Shown: positions 48,733 through 57,481 of the stretch, piece after piece
Layout of the letters: every line of letters begins with the position of its first letter
Position numbering within the stretch: the first letter of the stretch is position 1
DNA from: an uncultured Oscillospiraceae bacterium
GTDB lineage: Bacteria > Bacillota > Clostridia > Oscillospirales > Oscillospiraceae
DNA: 61,907 bases
Direction of reading: 5' to 3'
NCBI GenBank assembly: GCA_934589225.1
Contig: CAKTNS010000008.1
Span: 1-61,907, forward strand
Notes under the pieces: model-generated
What the model was told of the DNA's origin: nothing
The model's input: the letters and a program-made list of their open reading frames with translations, nothing else
Database searches by the model: none
Translations under genes and position numbers: made by a program

Positions 48733-50676
48733 TCAGTAGAGGAATCGGATGTATTTGTAATAAAGCCGCTTGTAAAGAGGCTGTTGTTCCAGCTCCCGGC
48801 GGCATTGGGCGCAGTAATCTTCAAAGGGTTTTAAATCCATGGCGGTCAGCCGGTGCCTGCTGTATTTGGCCCGCTGGGCCAGGTCCAGGAGCTGCTCCGG
48901 CGGGGTCTCCTCCAGGGCTTTTCCGAGATTTTGGGCCTCTCGCCACCAAAGAAGGCAGCGCTTGTTGGGGGGCAGGGCCTGACGGCGGCGGGTCTTGAAC
49001 AGCAGCACCGCCCACCGCAGGACCGGCAGCAGCAAGGGAAGCGCCAGCAGCCACAGGGGCCATAGATGCCGCTGCTTGACCGGCGGGGCAGGGGAAGACA
49101 CCGGCTGGGTTTCCGGGGGCTCCTGGGCCCCGGTGGGCGGGACGGTGGCCTCCGTTGCCGGTACCGGGGTGCGCTCTCCGCTGTCCGGGGCGGTGGCTTC
49201 CAGGATCTGCCAGGAACCCAGGCTTCTGTCATAGTACTCCGCCCAGGCGTGGGCCTGGTCGCTGGTGACCACCGTGGGCACGCCCGCCTCCGGGGTGCAG
49301 CGGAAGCCCGTCACATACCGGGCGGGGATGCCCTGACTCCGGAGGAGCACCACGGCGGCGGTGGCATAGTGGACGCAGTAGCCCCGGTCGCTGCGCTCTA
49401 AGAACCACCGGGCAAAATCCGGTTCCTCCCAGGGCATGGGGCCGGTGTGCTTGTCATAGATTGCACTGTTTTGGACCAGGGCGGCGATTTGGGAGGCGAT
49501 GACCTGGGTGGTGCTGCCGGAAAAGGCGTAGCTTTTCGCCCAGGCGGCGGTGTCCTCCGGCAGGGCGGTGCATTGGGCCAGCAGTTCTTCCGAGGCGGCT
49601 CCGCCCCGGGGGTACTGGGGAAAGCTGTAGGATAACAGCCCCGCCCGGTTTTCCAGGCATCCGCCGGTGAGCACCGTGCCGGATTCCGGGTAATAGGGCA
49701 GATAGAGGACGCTTTGCAGAGCGATGGTCTGAATGCGGACTTCCCCCAGGGGGTCTCCCCAGCCGGTAAAGGCCTCGATTTCTTCCGGCGCCGCCTCCCA
49801 GCCCAGCCCCGTGTAGCGGGTAAAGGCCTGACCCCGGAGGTACAGGTCCTGGGAGGTGGGGGCCGTGACCACCAGAATGGGCAGAGCCCCCCGGTCCTGG
49901 CCGGTAAGGGATGCCAGGTCCTGGGTGTACTGGGGCTTGGGGATCAGGGCCTGGGGGAGTTTGGCCTTTTCCATAGGCTCCTGAAGCCGGGCAAAGAGGG
50001 CATCCCGATAGGGGGCGGCATAGTCCCGATAGGCGGCCTGGGGATTAAATAGCACCAGCCCCAGGCAGACCGCCGCCACCCCGGGCAGGGACCACAGCGT
50101 CAGCTTTGCCCCCTGGGCCGGGGCGTTCCCCCAGCTGCCGGAGGTGAGGAGCAGCAGCATGACCCCGGCCACCCAGGAAAGAAGCCATGGGTAGGCGGGC
50201 ATGGCCCCGGGCAGCAGACCGCAGAGCACCAAAATGGGCACGCAGAGCGCCAAAGACCCAAAGCAGCTTTTCCGCCGCAGTAAGGTCCGGCAGACACACA
50301 GGGACAGGAGCCCCGTGTAGGCTGCCAGAGGGATGGTGAACCGGTCCGCCGGGCCGGGAAAGTCCAGATAGCCCCAGTGGTAGACGCTGTCCAAAAGGCC
50401 GGACAGGGCCATGAGAAGCCCCTTTCCCTGGGCCCGGGCCTCCGGAAGACCCCAGAGAAACCCCAGGCCCAGGGCCGTGAGCCCCAGAAGAAGGACATTC
50501 CCCCGCCGCCGGGGCAGCAGAAGCAGGCAGAAAAGGCAGACCCCCAACGAGGTCAGGCCGCAGATCGTTATAGAATGGGGCAGCAGGTACACATTGGCCA
50601 GGGTCTCCACCGCCCCCAGAGGCAGCAGCAGGCCCACGGTCAGTACGGAAAGAATTTGAGAAACCGTGTGCTTCAT
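48733..50676 (-). CDS. Membrane-anchored transglutaminase-like protein (TgpA type)
   Basis: A 647-residue protein with about six N-terminal membrane helices (residues ~5-200), an outer transglutaminase-like domain and a further helix near 560 (LWPLWLLALPLLLPVLRWAV) before a cytoplasmic tail. The catalytic triad is visible: Cys about 434 in GYCVHYATAAVVLLRSQG, His about 475 in DQAHAWAEYY, and Asp in EATAPDS. It is the last large gene of a MoxR-DUF58-transglutaminase operon with ATGA overlap to the DUF58 gene. Such trios are widespread, and a role in envelope protein processing is assumed, not shown. Confidence 0.9.
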   Translation of the reverse strand: MKHTVSQILSVLTVGLLLPLGAVETLANVYLLPHSITICGLTSLGVCLFCLLLLPRRRGNVLLLGLTALGLGFLWGLPEARAQGKGLLMALSGLLDSVYHWGYLDFPGPADRFTIPLAAYTGLLSLCVCRTLLRRKSCFGSLALCVPILVLCGLLPGAMPAYPWLLSWVAGVMLLLLTSGSWGNAPAQGAKLTLWSLPGVAAVCLGLVLFNPQAAYRDYAAPYRDALFARLQEPMEKAKLPQALIPKPQYTQDLASLTGQDRGALPILVVTAPTSQDLYLRGQAFTRYTGLGWEAAPEEIEAFTGWGDPLGEVRIQTIALQSVLYLPYYPESGTVLTGGCLENRAGLLSYSFPQYPRGGAASEELLAQCTALPEDTAAWAKSYAFSGSTTQVIASQIAALVQNSAIYDKHTGPMPWEEPDFARWFLERSDRGYCVHYATAAVVLLRSQGIPARYVTGFRCTPEAGVPTVVTSDQAHAWAEYYDRSLGSWQILEATAPDSGERTPVPATEATVPPTGAQEPPETQPVSSPAPPVKQRHLWPLWLLALPLLLPVLRWAVLLFKTRRRQALPPNKRCLLWWREAQNLGKALEETPPEQLLDLAQRAKYSRHRLTAMDLKPFEDYCAQCRRELEQQPLYKRLYYKYIRFLY

Positions 50677-51578
50677 AGGCTTCCTCCCAAGGTAAAGCGC
50701 CAGCTGGCGGCCCCGGGCTCCGGAGGGTTGGGGGAGGCGGGGGCCTGGAGGGTCAGCAGGGTCTCCAGGGCGGCCCGGAGGGCATCTTTGTCAGCGGCCC
50801 TTAAAATGCGGATGCCCTGGTCCTCGGCGGCCCGGATCTCCAGAGAAAGACCCCGGTCCAGAAGAAATTCCCCCAGCCACAGCAGCTGCCCCAGCACCCG
50901 GTCTGCCTCTTCGTCGGTGCCGTAAAGGCTCAGACACAGGCAGGCCAGAGGCCGGACGGGCTCCTGGGCCTCCCGGACGGTCAGTTCGCCGGTTTTGGCC
51001 GTCAGCTTCCAGTGGACGGTGTTGAGGCCGTCCCCGGGCCGGTAGGACCGGAGCTCATGGTTTTCCCCGAAGGGGCTCTGGCTGGGCTTCCAGCGGATGC
51101 CGGGGCCGGTGCCCAGGTCCGGCAAATCCTCAACCGGCTGGGGCCTGGGCAGCACCAGCAGCCGCTGACTGCCCCGATGCCGGACGGGCAGGGAGAAGAG
51201 TCCTAAATAGTCCGACACCCGGCATTTTGCAAGATAAATCTCCCAGCCGCCGGAGCATGGAGGGCAAAAGCCGGTGCTTTCATCATAATTTGTCACCTTC
51301 CCCGTGCGCAGGTTCCGAAAACGCAGCCGCCCCCGGAAGGGGACCATGGGGGCATTGCAGCTGCCCAGCAGCAGAAAGGTGCCGGTCTCCCCGGGCATCA
51401 GCCGGTCCGGCCCCGCCGGGGCCATCTGAAAGCCCAGAAGGGCCGGAAGGCTCAATAGAAGGGACAGCCCGGGCAGGGCCAGCATGGACAGCAGCAGCAC
51501 CCACCCCAGAAAGCTGCCGCTAAGCAGATACCACAGCCCGCAGCCCAGGAGCCCCAGGAAAAAACAGGCCCGGCGCAT
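50673..51578 (-). CDS. DUF58-domain protein
   Basis: A 301-residue protein with two N-terminal membrane helices (about 4-45) and the DUF58 block RSYRPGDGLNTVHWKLTAKT at about 190, followed by a VWA-like fold lacking a full MIDAS. Adjacent MoxR and transglutaminase genes are the standard neighbours. The ATG overlaps the MoxR stop (TGATG, 51576-51580), and the end overlaps the transglutaminase ATG, so all three are translationally coupled. The longer frame to 51836 lies antisense-free but out of phase inside the MoxR gene and is not used. Function is inferred only as an envelope complex with its partners. Confidence 0.88.
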   Translation of the reverse strand: MRRACFFLGLLGCGLWYLLSGSFLGWVLLLSMLALPGLSLLLSLPALLGFQMAPAGPDRLMPGETGTFLLLGSCNAPMVPFRGRLRFRNLRTGKVTNYDESTGFCPPCSGGWEIYLAKCRVSDYLGLFSLPVRHRGSQRLLVLPRPQPVEDLPDLGTGPGIRWKPSQSPFGENHELRSYRPGDGLNTVHWKLTAKTGELTVREAQEPVRPLACLCLSLYGTDEEADRVLGQLLWLGEFLLDRGLSLEIRAAEDQGIRILRAADKDALRAALETLLTLQAPASPNPPEPGAASWRFTLGGSL

Positions 51579-52528
51579 CAGCGGAGCTTGGGGGCGGGGG
51601 TGGCCTCCAGAATGGAGGTCAGCACCTGTTCTACGGTCTTGCCCTGACTTTCCGCCCGGGTGGACAGCTGCATCCGGTGGCTCATGGTGGGCAGAAAGAC
51701 CTCTTTGATGTCCCCGGGGACCACATAGTCCCGACCCCGGAGCTGGGCCACGGCCTTGGCCATGGCGGCGGCGGACAGGGTGGCCCGGGGGCTGGCCCCC
51801 CGGGAGAAGCCCTCGTGCTTTCGGGTGGCATCGCACAGGGCAACCAGGTATGTAATGACGCTGTCGCTTAAATAGGTCTTGTCCACTTCGGCTTGCAGGG
51901 CCATGAGCCCGGACCGGGTGAGACAGGGCCGGACCTCAGACAGCGGATTCCCGCCCTGACGGTTTTTGATCATGGCCACCTCATCCCGGGGGGCAGGGTA
52001 GCCCAGGGTCAGCCGCAGGGCGAACCGGTCCACCTGACTGTCCGGCAGCAGCTGGGTTCCCGCGGCGCCCACGGGATTCTGGGTGGCAATGACCACAAAG
52101 GGCTGGGGCAGGGGGTGGCTGATGCCGTCCACGGTGACCTGCCCCTCCTCCATGGCCTCCAGCAGGGCCGACTGGGTGCGGGAGGTGGCCCGGTTCAGCT
52201 CGTCCGCCAGAAACAGATTGCACAGAATACCCCCGGGCCGATAGGTCAGGCCTCCCTGGGGGTCGGGCACGGAGTAGCCCGTAATATCCGAGGGCAGCAC
52301 ATCCGGAGTAAACTGGATGCGCCCGTATTCCAGATCCAGCGCCCGGGCAAAGGACAGGGCCATGGTGGTCTTGCCCACCCCGGGAATGTCCTCCAACAAA
52401 ATATGCCCCCGGGCCAGAATCGCCGCCAAGGCCCACAAAAGCGCCTCATCCTTGCCTACGATCACCCGGCGCACCTGGTCTAGAATCTGGTGAACGCTGC
52501 TGACAACCTCACTCTCACGGGTCTGCAT
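51578..52528 (-). CDS. MoxR-family AAA ATPase
   Basis: A 316-residue AAA+ ATPase. Walker A is EDIPGVGKTT (about 46-55), Walker B LFLADELNRA, and sensor 1 VVIATQNPVGAAGTQLLPDS. The C-terminal lid carries GASPRATLSAAAMAKAVAQL and GRDYVVPGDI, the MoxR signature. It should act as a chaperone for the DUF58 and transglutaminase partners encoded downstream. The frame is open to 52768 through repeat locus 5, but the ATG at 52528 with AAGGAGGG and the homology fix the start. Confidence 0.93.
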   Translation of the reverse strand: MQTRESEVVSSVHQILDQVRRVIVGKDEALLWALAAILARGHILLEDIPGVGKTTMALSFARALDLEYGRIQFTPDVLPSDITGYSVPDPQGGLTYRPGGILCNLFLADELNRATSRTQSALLEAMEEGQVTVDGISHPLPQPFVVIATQNPVGAAGTQLLPDSQVDRFALRLTLGYPAPRDEVAMIKNRQGGNPLSEVRPCLTRSGLMALQAEVDKTYLSDSVITYLVALCDATRKHEGFSRGASPRATLSAAAMAKAVAQLRGRDYVVPGDIKEVFLPTMSHRMQLSTRAESQGKTVEQVLTSILEATPAPKLR

Positions 52529-52639
52529 CACAAAGCCCTCCTTTTTGAAAAATGGACCTTTATTATACCGGAAAACCGGGAGAAAAACAAGGGGAAGGGA
52601 GACAGAAGCGCCGAGAAGGCGGAGGGGGGGCTGGGTTAT

Positions 52640-53453
52640 TCTAGTTGACAGTTGACAGTGGACAGTTGACAGTTTTTTTGAATTGACAATTGACAATTGA
52701 CAATTGACAATTATTGGGGGACGGAAGTGCCCGTTTTTTCGGATGCGTTGGTTAAAACATATACCCATCAGCGAAAACGTAGGGAACGGCCTGTGTGCCG
52801 TTCCGGGGACGTGGCGAAGAACCTATGTGGTTGAATGGAACCACGCAATGTAGCGGCGATGATTCATCGCCAAGCAACGTAACGAATATATCCTGTGCGG
52901 TTGAATGATATTACATATCGACGTGCATGTAGGGGCGGCAATCTGCCGCCCGCCACGTCCCGATACCCGAGCCGTATCGAAAAATGGTATTACGTTGGAC
53001 GAATCCGGTGTAGCGGCGGCAATCTGCCGCCATCCACGTCCCGAATACAACCTGTGGGGTTGAACGGAACCACCCCCCGACATGTCATTCCGAGCGAACG
53101 AATGTGAGTCGAGGAATCTACTCAAGCGGCAAGCTTTATCTTGTGTTGGTTCCTTTACCAACGTAGTGGATTCCTCCACTCCGCTTGCGCTAAAGGCCTG
53201 AATGACATATCGGTAGATGGTTATGTTTGTCTACACGGGTTGTATTCGTTACGTTGTCATGGCGATGAATCATCGCCGCTACATTGTTCCGTATATGGGG
53301 TGATACCATTCACTGGCACAGGTTGTATTCGGTAGGTGGCGGGCGGCAGATTGCCGCCCCTACAATACATCTGTTCCGTCCTATAAAAATTGTCAATTGT
53401 CAATTGTCCATTGTCAATTAGAAAAAAACTGTCAACTGTCAACTGTCAACTGA
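52640..53453. repeat. Repeat locus 5, bounded by inverted heptad arrays
   Basis: Left boundary (52643-52713) has AGTTGAC heptads, a T7 run, then AATTGAC heptads. Right boundary (about 53388-53453) is the same in reverse: AATTGTC, A7, CTGTCAACTG. The ends therefore form inverted repeats of about 65 bp around 0.8 kb. Inside are the GGACGGAAGTGCCCG module, a CATCGCC palindrome (52849-52878), GC palindromes (52929-52958, 53012-53036, 53335-53364), one ATGTCAT unit (53082-53208) and a second CATCGCC palindrome (53258-53285). No gene is present. Confidence 0.85.
53082..53208. repeat. 127-bp unit with ATGTCATTCCGA-type inverted ends, copy 4
   Basis: Left end ATGTCATTCCGA, right end CCTGAATGACAT (degenerate in its inner bases). 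The interior carries GAGGAATCTACTC and GTGGATTCCTCCACTCCGC, as in the other copies. Confidence 0.75.
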
Positions 53454-53502
53454 AAAACCCGCCCCCAACCTCCGGCGCTCTCTCCGTTGTTTGGGGGCGG
53501 TT
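53453..53502 (-). terminator. Terminator of the polysaccharide/larC operon
   Basis: On the minus strand ACCGCCCCCAA pairs with TTGGGGGCGGG and is followed by TTTTT. It stands directly after the larC stop and abuts the heptad array. Confidence 0.85.
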
Positions 53503-53507
53503 TTCTA

Positions 53508-54356
53508 TTATCCTTCGCTTTCCCCCAGCATTGCTCTGAGGCAATTGGCGGCGGGGAAATCTTTGGTGCCCAGGCCGTAGCCGATGGCGGTGACGGTCAT
53601 GGTGGGCAGGACTCCGTAGGAGGTGACGAACTGGCGCAGCAGGGCGGCGCCGGTGGGGGTGCAGAGTTCGCCGGGGATGTCACCGGCCCGGATGGGGATG
53701 CCCAGGAGGATCTGGGCGGTGGCGGGGGCGGGGACCGGGAGGATGCCGTGGGCGCAGCGGACTTTGCCGTAGCCCACCTGCACCGGGGAGGCCATGATCT
53801 GTTCCGGGGCCAGCTGCTCCAAAAGATAGCACACGGCGGTGATGTCCGCCAGAGCATCCAGGGAGCCAACCTCGTGGAAATGGATCTGGTCTACGGGCAT
53901 CCCATGGACCTGGCTTTCCGCCTGGGCGATGCGGTCATAGACGGAAAGGACCTGGTTTTTCACGGCATCGGACGCGGAAAGGCCCTGGACCGTCTGCCGG
54001 ATGTCCGCCAGGGCGGTATGGCTGTGGTGGTCATGGGCGTGTTCGTGGCTGTGGTCGTGGTCATGGTGGTGGTCGTGGTCATGTTCATGGCTGTGCTCAT
54101 GGCAATGCGCATGCCCGTGTTCCTGTTCCAAAACTTCCGGGCAGGGCTGTTCCTCCCGGCCCAGGACGGTGACGTGGATGTGGGTGCCGGAGATGCCGCA
54201 TTTGCTGGTCCGCTCCATGGAAAAGCGGGTGTGGGGCAGGCCTAAGTGGTTGAGCTGTTCCAGGGCCGCTTCTTTGTCCGGCATCAGCTCCAGCAGGGCG
54301 GCGGTGAGCATGTCTCCGGCGGCACCCATGCCCAGGTCCAGATAAAGGGTTTTCAT
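53508..54356 (-). CDS. larC: LarC nickel-insertion protein, LarC1 portion only
   Basis: A 282-residue protein matching the first part of LarC, the CTP-dependent cyclometallase that inserts nickel into the pincer cofactor of lactate racemase. The start LYLDLGMGAAGDMLTAALLE and HFHEVGSLDALADI are typical. Residues 80-113 hold 19 His in 34, a metal-storage loop. LarC is normally about 400 residues, with a LarC2 part that in Lactiplantibacillus is read by a programmed frameshift. Here a stop and terminator follow at once, so LarC2 is absent from this site. AGGAGG lies eight bases past the capF stop, so larC is translated as part of the capsule operon. No larA, larB or larE is in the window. Confidence 0.85.
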   Translation of the reverse strand: MKTLYLDLGMGAAGDMLTAALLELMPDKEAALEQLNHLGLPHTRFSMERTSKCGISGTHIHVTVLGREEQPCPEVLEQEHGHAHCHEHSHEHDHDHHHDHDHSHEHAHDHHSHTALADIRQTVQGLSASDAVKNQVLSVYDRIAQAESQVHGMPVDQIHFHEVGSLDALADITAVCYLLEQLAPEQIMASPVQVGYGKVRCAHGILPVPAPATAQILLGIPIRAGDIPGELCTPTGAALLRQFVTSYGVLPTMTVTAIGYGLGTKDFPAANCLRAMLGESEG

Positions 54357-54364
54357 AAAGCCTC

Positions 54365-55561
54365 CTATACGGGTTCAAAGAAGGTGTCGGGCCGTGCCGG
54401 GTCGAAGATTTCGTTGCAGGTCATGACCGTCACCAGGTTTTCGGTTTGGCTCAGATTGATGATGCTGTGTGTCCAGCCGGGGATCATGTGGACGGCCTCG
54501 ATGTTCTCACCGCTGACACGGAATTCCACCGTTTCTCCCGTGTGGATGTTCCGCTCCCGGATCAGGCCCTGGCCGCTGACCACGATGAACAGCTCCCACT
54601 TGGAATTGTGCCAGTGCTGGCCCTTGGTAATGCCGGGCCGGGAAATATTGACGCTGACCTGGCCGCAGTCGGCGGTGTGCAAAAGCTCTGTAAAGCTCCC
54701 CCGGTCGTCCCGGTTCATGGTCAGGGGGAATTTGAATTTGTCCGTGGGCAGGTAGGTCAGGTACAGGGAGTAGAGCTTTTTGGCAAAGCTTCCCTGGGGC
54801 ATTTTGGGCATCAGCAGGGTCTGGGGCTGGGCCTTGAAGGCCTGCAGCAGCTCCACGATCTCCCCCAGGGTGACCTTGTGGGTCACGGGCACGCAGCAGT
54901 ACCGGCCCTGGGGAGTTAACACCGTTTCCACACCCTCAAATTCGCAGCGCTGGGGCTTGCCCTCCAGCAAATCAAACAGGCCTTCAACAAGGTCGTCAAT
55001 GTACAATAGCTCCAACTCCGTGGAGGGGTCATTGACGGTATAGGGCTGGTCGTTGGCCACGGCCCAGCAGAAGGTGGACACGGCACTGTTGTACTTGGGG
55101 CGGCTGTGGCCCATGAGGTTGGGGAACCGGTAGACGTATACGGGCGCTCCGGTCTCTTTTCCGTAGTCAAAGAACAGCTCTTCCCCGGCCTTTTTGCTCT
55201 TGCCGTATTCGCTGGTGCCGAAACGGCCGGACAGGGTGGCCTGGATGGAGGAGGAGAGCATAATGGGGGCCTTATTGCCGTGCTTTTTCAGGCACTCCAG
55301 CAGCTGGGAGGCAAAGCCAAAGTTGCCCTTCATGAAGTCCTCCGGGTTTTCCGGACGGTTTACCCCGGCCAGATTGAAAACGAAGTCCGCCTTCCGGCAG
55401 TATTCGTCCAGGTCCTCCGGGGTGGAGGACAGGTCATATTCGTAGATTTCCCGGATGTCCAGGCCGGGCCGGGTGCGGTTTTTGCCGTCCCGGAGGTTTT
55501 TCAGGTTGTCCACCAGGGCGGTTCCCACCATGCCCTTGGCACCGGTGACGAGAATATTCAT
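54365..55561 (-). CDS. capF: CapF-like bifunctional UDP-sugar reductase/epimerase
   Basis: A 398-residue enzyme of the UDP-N-acetyl-L-fucosamine pathway. The N-terminal SDR domain has TGAKGMVGTALV and the catalytic SEYGKSKKAGEEL. The C-terminal cupin has RGSFTELLHT and the Zn-ligand stretch GQHWHNSKWELFIVVSGQG. In Staphylococcus aureus, CapF epimerises and reduces the CapE product. ATG 55561 is preferred to the open frame at 55654. It follows capG by four bases and is followed by larC. All three FucNAc enzymes are present in order E, G, F, interrupted by an acetyltransferase gene. Confidence 0.9.
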   Translation of the reverse strand: MNILVTGAKGMVGTALVDNLKNLRDGKNRTRPGLDIREIYEYDLSSTPEDLDEYCRKADFVFNLAGVNRPENPEDFMKGNFGFASQLLECLKKHGNKAPIMLSSSIQATLSGRFGTSEYGKSKKAGEELFFDYGKETGAPVYVYRFPNLMGHSRPKYNSAVSTFCWAVANDQPYTVNDPSTELELLYIDDLVEGLFDLLEGKPQRCEFEGVETVLTPQGRYCCVPVTHKVTLGEIVELLQAFKAQPQTLLMPKMPQGSFAKKLYSLYLTYLPTDKFKFPLTMNRDDRGSFTELLHTADCGQVSVNISRPGITKGQHWHNSKWELFIVVSGQGLIRERNIHTGETVEFRVSGENIEAVHMIPGWTHSIINLSQTENLVTVMTCNEIFDPARPDTFFEPV

Positions 55562-55565
55562 TGCC

Positions 55566-56741
55566 TCAGCCCTTTCTCCAAACCATTTTGTTGACCACGC
55601 CCACGTAGCTCTGAATGAGCTTGACCACCTTGTCCGACACGTTTTCATCCACATAGTTGGGCACCGGCAGACCGAAGCAGCCGTCCTTCACCATTTCCAC
55701 GGCCACATCCACGGCTTGCAGCAGACCCTTTTCGTCAATGCCGGAGAGGATGAAGCCCGCCTTGTCCAGAGACTCCGGACGCTCGGTGGAGGTGCGGATG
55801 CACACGGCAGGGAAGGGGTGGCCCACAGAAGTAAAGAAGCTGCTCTCCTCCGGCAGGGTTCCGGAATCAGAGACCACGCAGAAGGCGTTCATTTGCAGAC
55901 AGTTGTAGTCATGGAAGCCCAGGGGCTCATGCTGGATGACCCGGCGGTCCAGCTGGAAGCCGGAGCTTTCCAGCCGCTTTTTAGACCGGGGGTGGCAGGA
56001 ATAGAGAATGGGCAAATCGTACTTTTCCGCCATGGCGTTGACGGCCCGGAACAGGGACAGGAAGTTCTTTTCCGTGTCGATGTTCTCCTCCCGGTGGGCA
56101 GAGAGCAGGATGTATTTCCCCTTTTGAAGCCCCAGCCGGGCATGGATGTCGGAGCCCTCAATATAGGGCAGGTTCTGGTGCAATACCTCTGCCATGGGGG
56201 AGCCGGTGACGTAGGTCCGCTCCTTGGGAAGGCCGGTGTCCGCCAGATACCGGCGGGCGTGCTCGGAATAGGCCATGTTCACATCGGAGATGATGTCCAC
56301 GATCCGGCGGTTGGTCTCCTCCGGCAGGCACTCATCCTTGCAGCGGTTCCCAGCCTCCATGTGGAAAATGGGGATGTGCAGCCGCTTGGCCCCGATGACG
56401 GACAGGCAGCTGTTGGTATCTCCCAGCACCAGCACCGCATCGGGCTGGGTGGCCACCATGAGCTTGTAGGACTCGGAAATGATATTGCCCATGGTCTCCC
56501 CCAGGTCCGCCCCTACGGCGTTCAGGTAGACCTCCGGGTCTTCCAGGTGCAGGTCGTGGAAGAAGACGCCGTTCAGGTTATAGTCGTAGTTCTGACCGGT
56601 GTGGGCCAGGATCACGTCAAAATACCGGCGGGTCTTGTTGATGACCGCCGCCAGCCGGATGATCTCCGGCCGGGTGCCTACGATGATGAGAAGCTTCAGT
56701 TTTCCGTCATTGCGGAAAGAGACATTGCTGTAATCTGCCAT
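55566..56741 (-). CDS. capG: UDP-N-acetylglucosamine 2-epimerase-type enzyme (CapG/WecB family)
   Basis: A 391-residue UDP-GlcNAc 2-epimerase fold protein. The opening KLLIIVGTRPEIIRLAAVI, the middle HMEAGNRCKDECLPEETNRR and ILLSAHREENIDTEKNF are family blocks. In this cluster with CapE and CapF it most likely performs the last 2-epimerisation to UDP-L-FucNAc. It could instead be a WecB-type enzyme making UDP-ManNAc; context favours CapG. It starts 54 bases after the acetyltransferase gene. Confidence 0.9.
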   Translation of the reverse strand: MADYSNVSFRNDGKLKLLIIVGTRPEIIRLAAVINKTRRYFDVILAHTGQNYDYNLNGVFFHDLHLEDPEVYLNAVGADLGETMGNIISESYKLMVATQPDAVLVLGDTNSCLSVIGAKRLHIPIFHMEAGNRCKDECLPEETNRRIVDIISDVNMAYSEHARRYLADTGLPKERTYVTGSPMAEVLHQNLPYIEGSDIHARLGLQKGKYILLSAHREENIDTEKNFLSLFRAVNAMAEKYDLPILYSCHPRSKKRLESSGFQLDRRVIQHEPLGFHDYNCLQMNAFCVVSDSGTLPEESSFFTSVGHPFPAVCIRTSTERPESLDKAGFILSGIDEKGLLQAVDVAVEMVKDGCFGLPVPNYVDENVSDKVVKLIQSYVGVVNKMVWRKG

Positions 56742-56795
56742 GAGACAACAACCTTTCGTTTTTTATAGATGCCCTGCCCCATCGGGGCCGGGGCC

Positions 56796-57470
56796 TTAGA
56801 TGCGTTCCTGCGCCCAGTCGATGTTCTGCCGGACCTCCCGGGCGGGAACGCCAGCCAGAACGGAGTATGCTGTGGGATATTCCTTGCACAGAAGACTCCG
56901 GGCACCCACCACGCAGCCCTCCGGGACGGTGGTGCCCTTCAAGACGGTGACCTCGGTGCCCACCCATACATGGTCCCCGATGGTCACGGACCGGGAGGGG
57001 TTGATGCGCTTCCCAGTCTCTTTATCCAGAAGACTGTGGGAATCCCCGGTGCGGATGCGGATGGAACGGGAAAAGAGGCAGTCCCGGCCTATGGTGATGT
57101 TGGTGCCCTCCATGGCGGCCAGCTGAATGTCCCCCCGCAGGGCGGTGTGTTCCCCCAAGGTGATGGTGTTCCCGCTGTCCTCGATCCAGAAGTCCGCGTT
57201 GTCGCAGCGGCACCAGGGGCCGATGATGACGGTGTTGCCGGTGCCCTCCATGTGGAACCGGCAGTTGGTCAGCCAGGCGTAGTTCCCCACCACCAGGGTA
57301 TTCCCCGGGCCGCCGGAGAGAGTGCAGCCTTTCATATAGGAAAGCCCCATCTCCAGCTTGACTTTTCCCCGGATTTTATTCACAAAGGGAAACCGGTTGT
57401 GCAGGGAAAAGAGAAAGCGAAAGAGCCCCCTGTGATTCTGGGTCAGGGCCAGGGCCTGTTCTTTCTTCAT
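56796..57470 (-). CDS. Hexapeptide-repeat acyltransferase of the polysaccharide cluster
   Basis: A 224-residue left-handed beta-helix acyltransferase (WbbJ/maltose-acetyltransferase type). Repeats such as NTVIIGPWCRCDNADFWIED and NTITLGEHTALRGDIQLAA, then VTIGDHVWVGTEVTVLKG near the C-terminus, carry the helix coils. It probably O- or N-acetylates a sugar of the polysaccharide whose precursors are made by its neighbours. It is 11 bases after capE and thus in the same operon. Acceptor unknown. Confidence 0.85.
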   Translation of the reverse strand: MKKEQALALTQNHRGLFRFLFSLHNRFPFVNKIRGKVKLEMGLSYMKGCTLSGGPGNTLVVGNYAWLTNCRFHMEGTGNTVIIGPWCRCDNADFWIEDSGNTITLGEHTALRGDIQLAAMEGTNITIGRDCLFSRSIRIRTGDSHSLLDKETGKRINPSRSVTIGDHVWVGTEVTVLKGTTVPEGCVVGARSLLCKEYPTAYSVLAGVPAREVRQNIDWAQERI

Positions 57471-57481
57471 GGCCGGGCTCC

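Noticed and set aside
51578..52768. An N-terminally longer MoxR protein
   Set aside because: The extra 80 residues are translated repeat DNA; AAGGAGGG and homology place the start at 52528.
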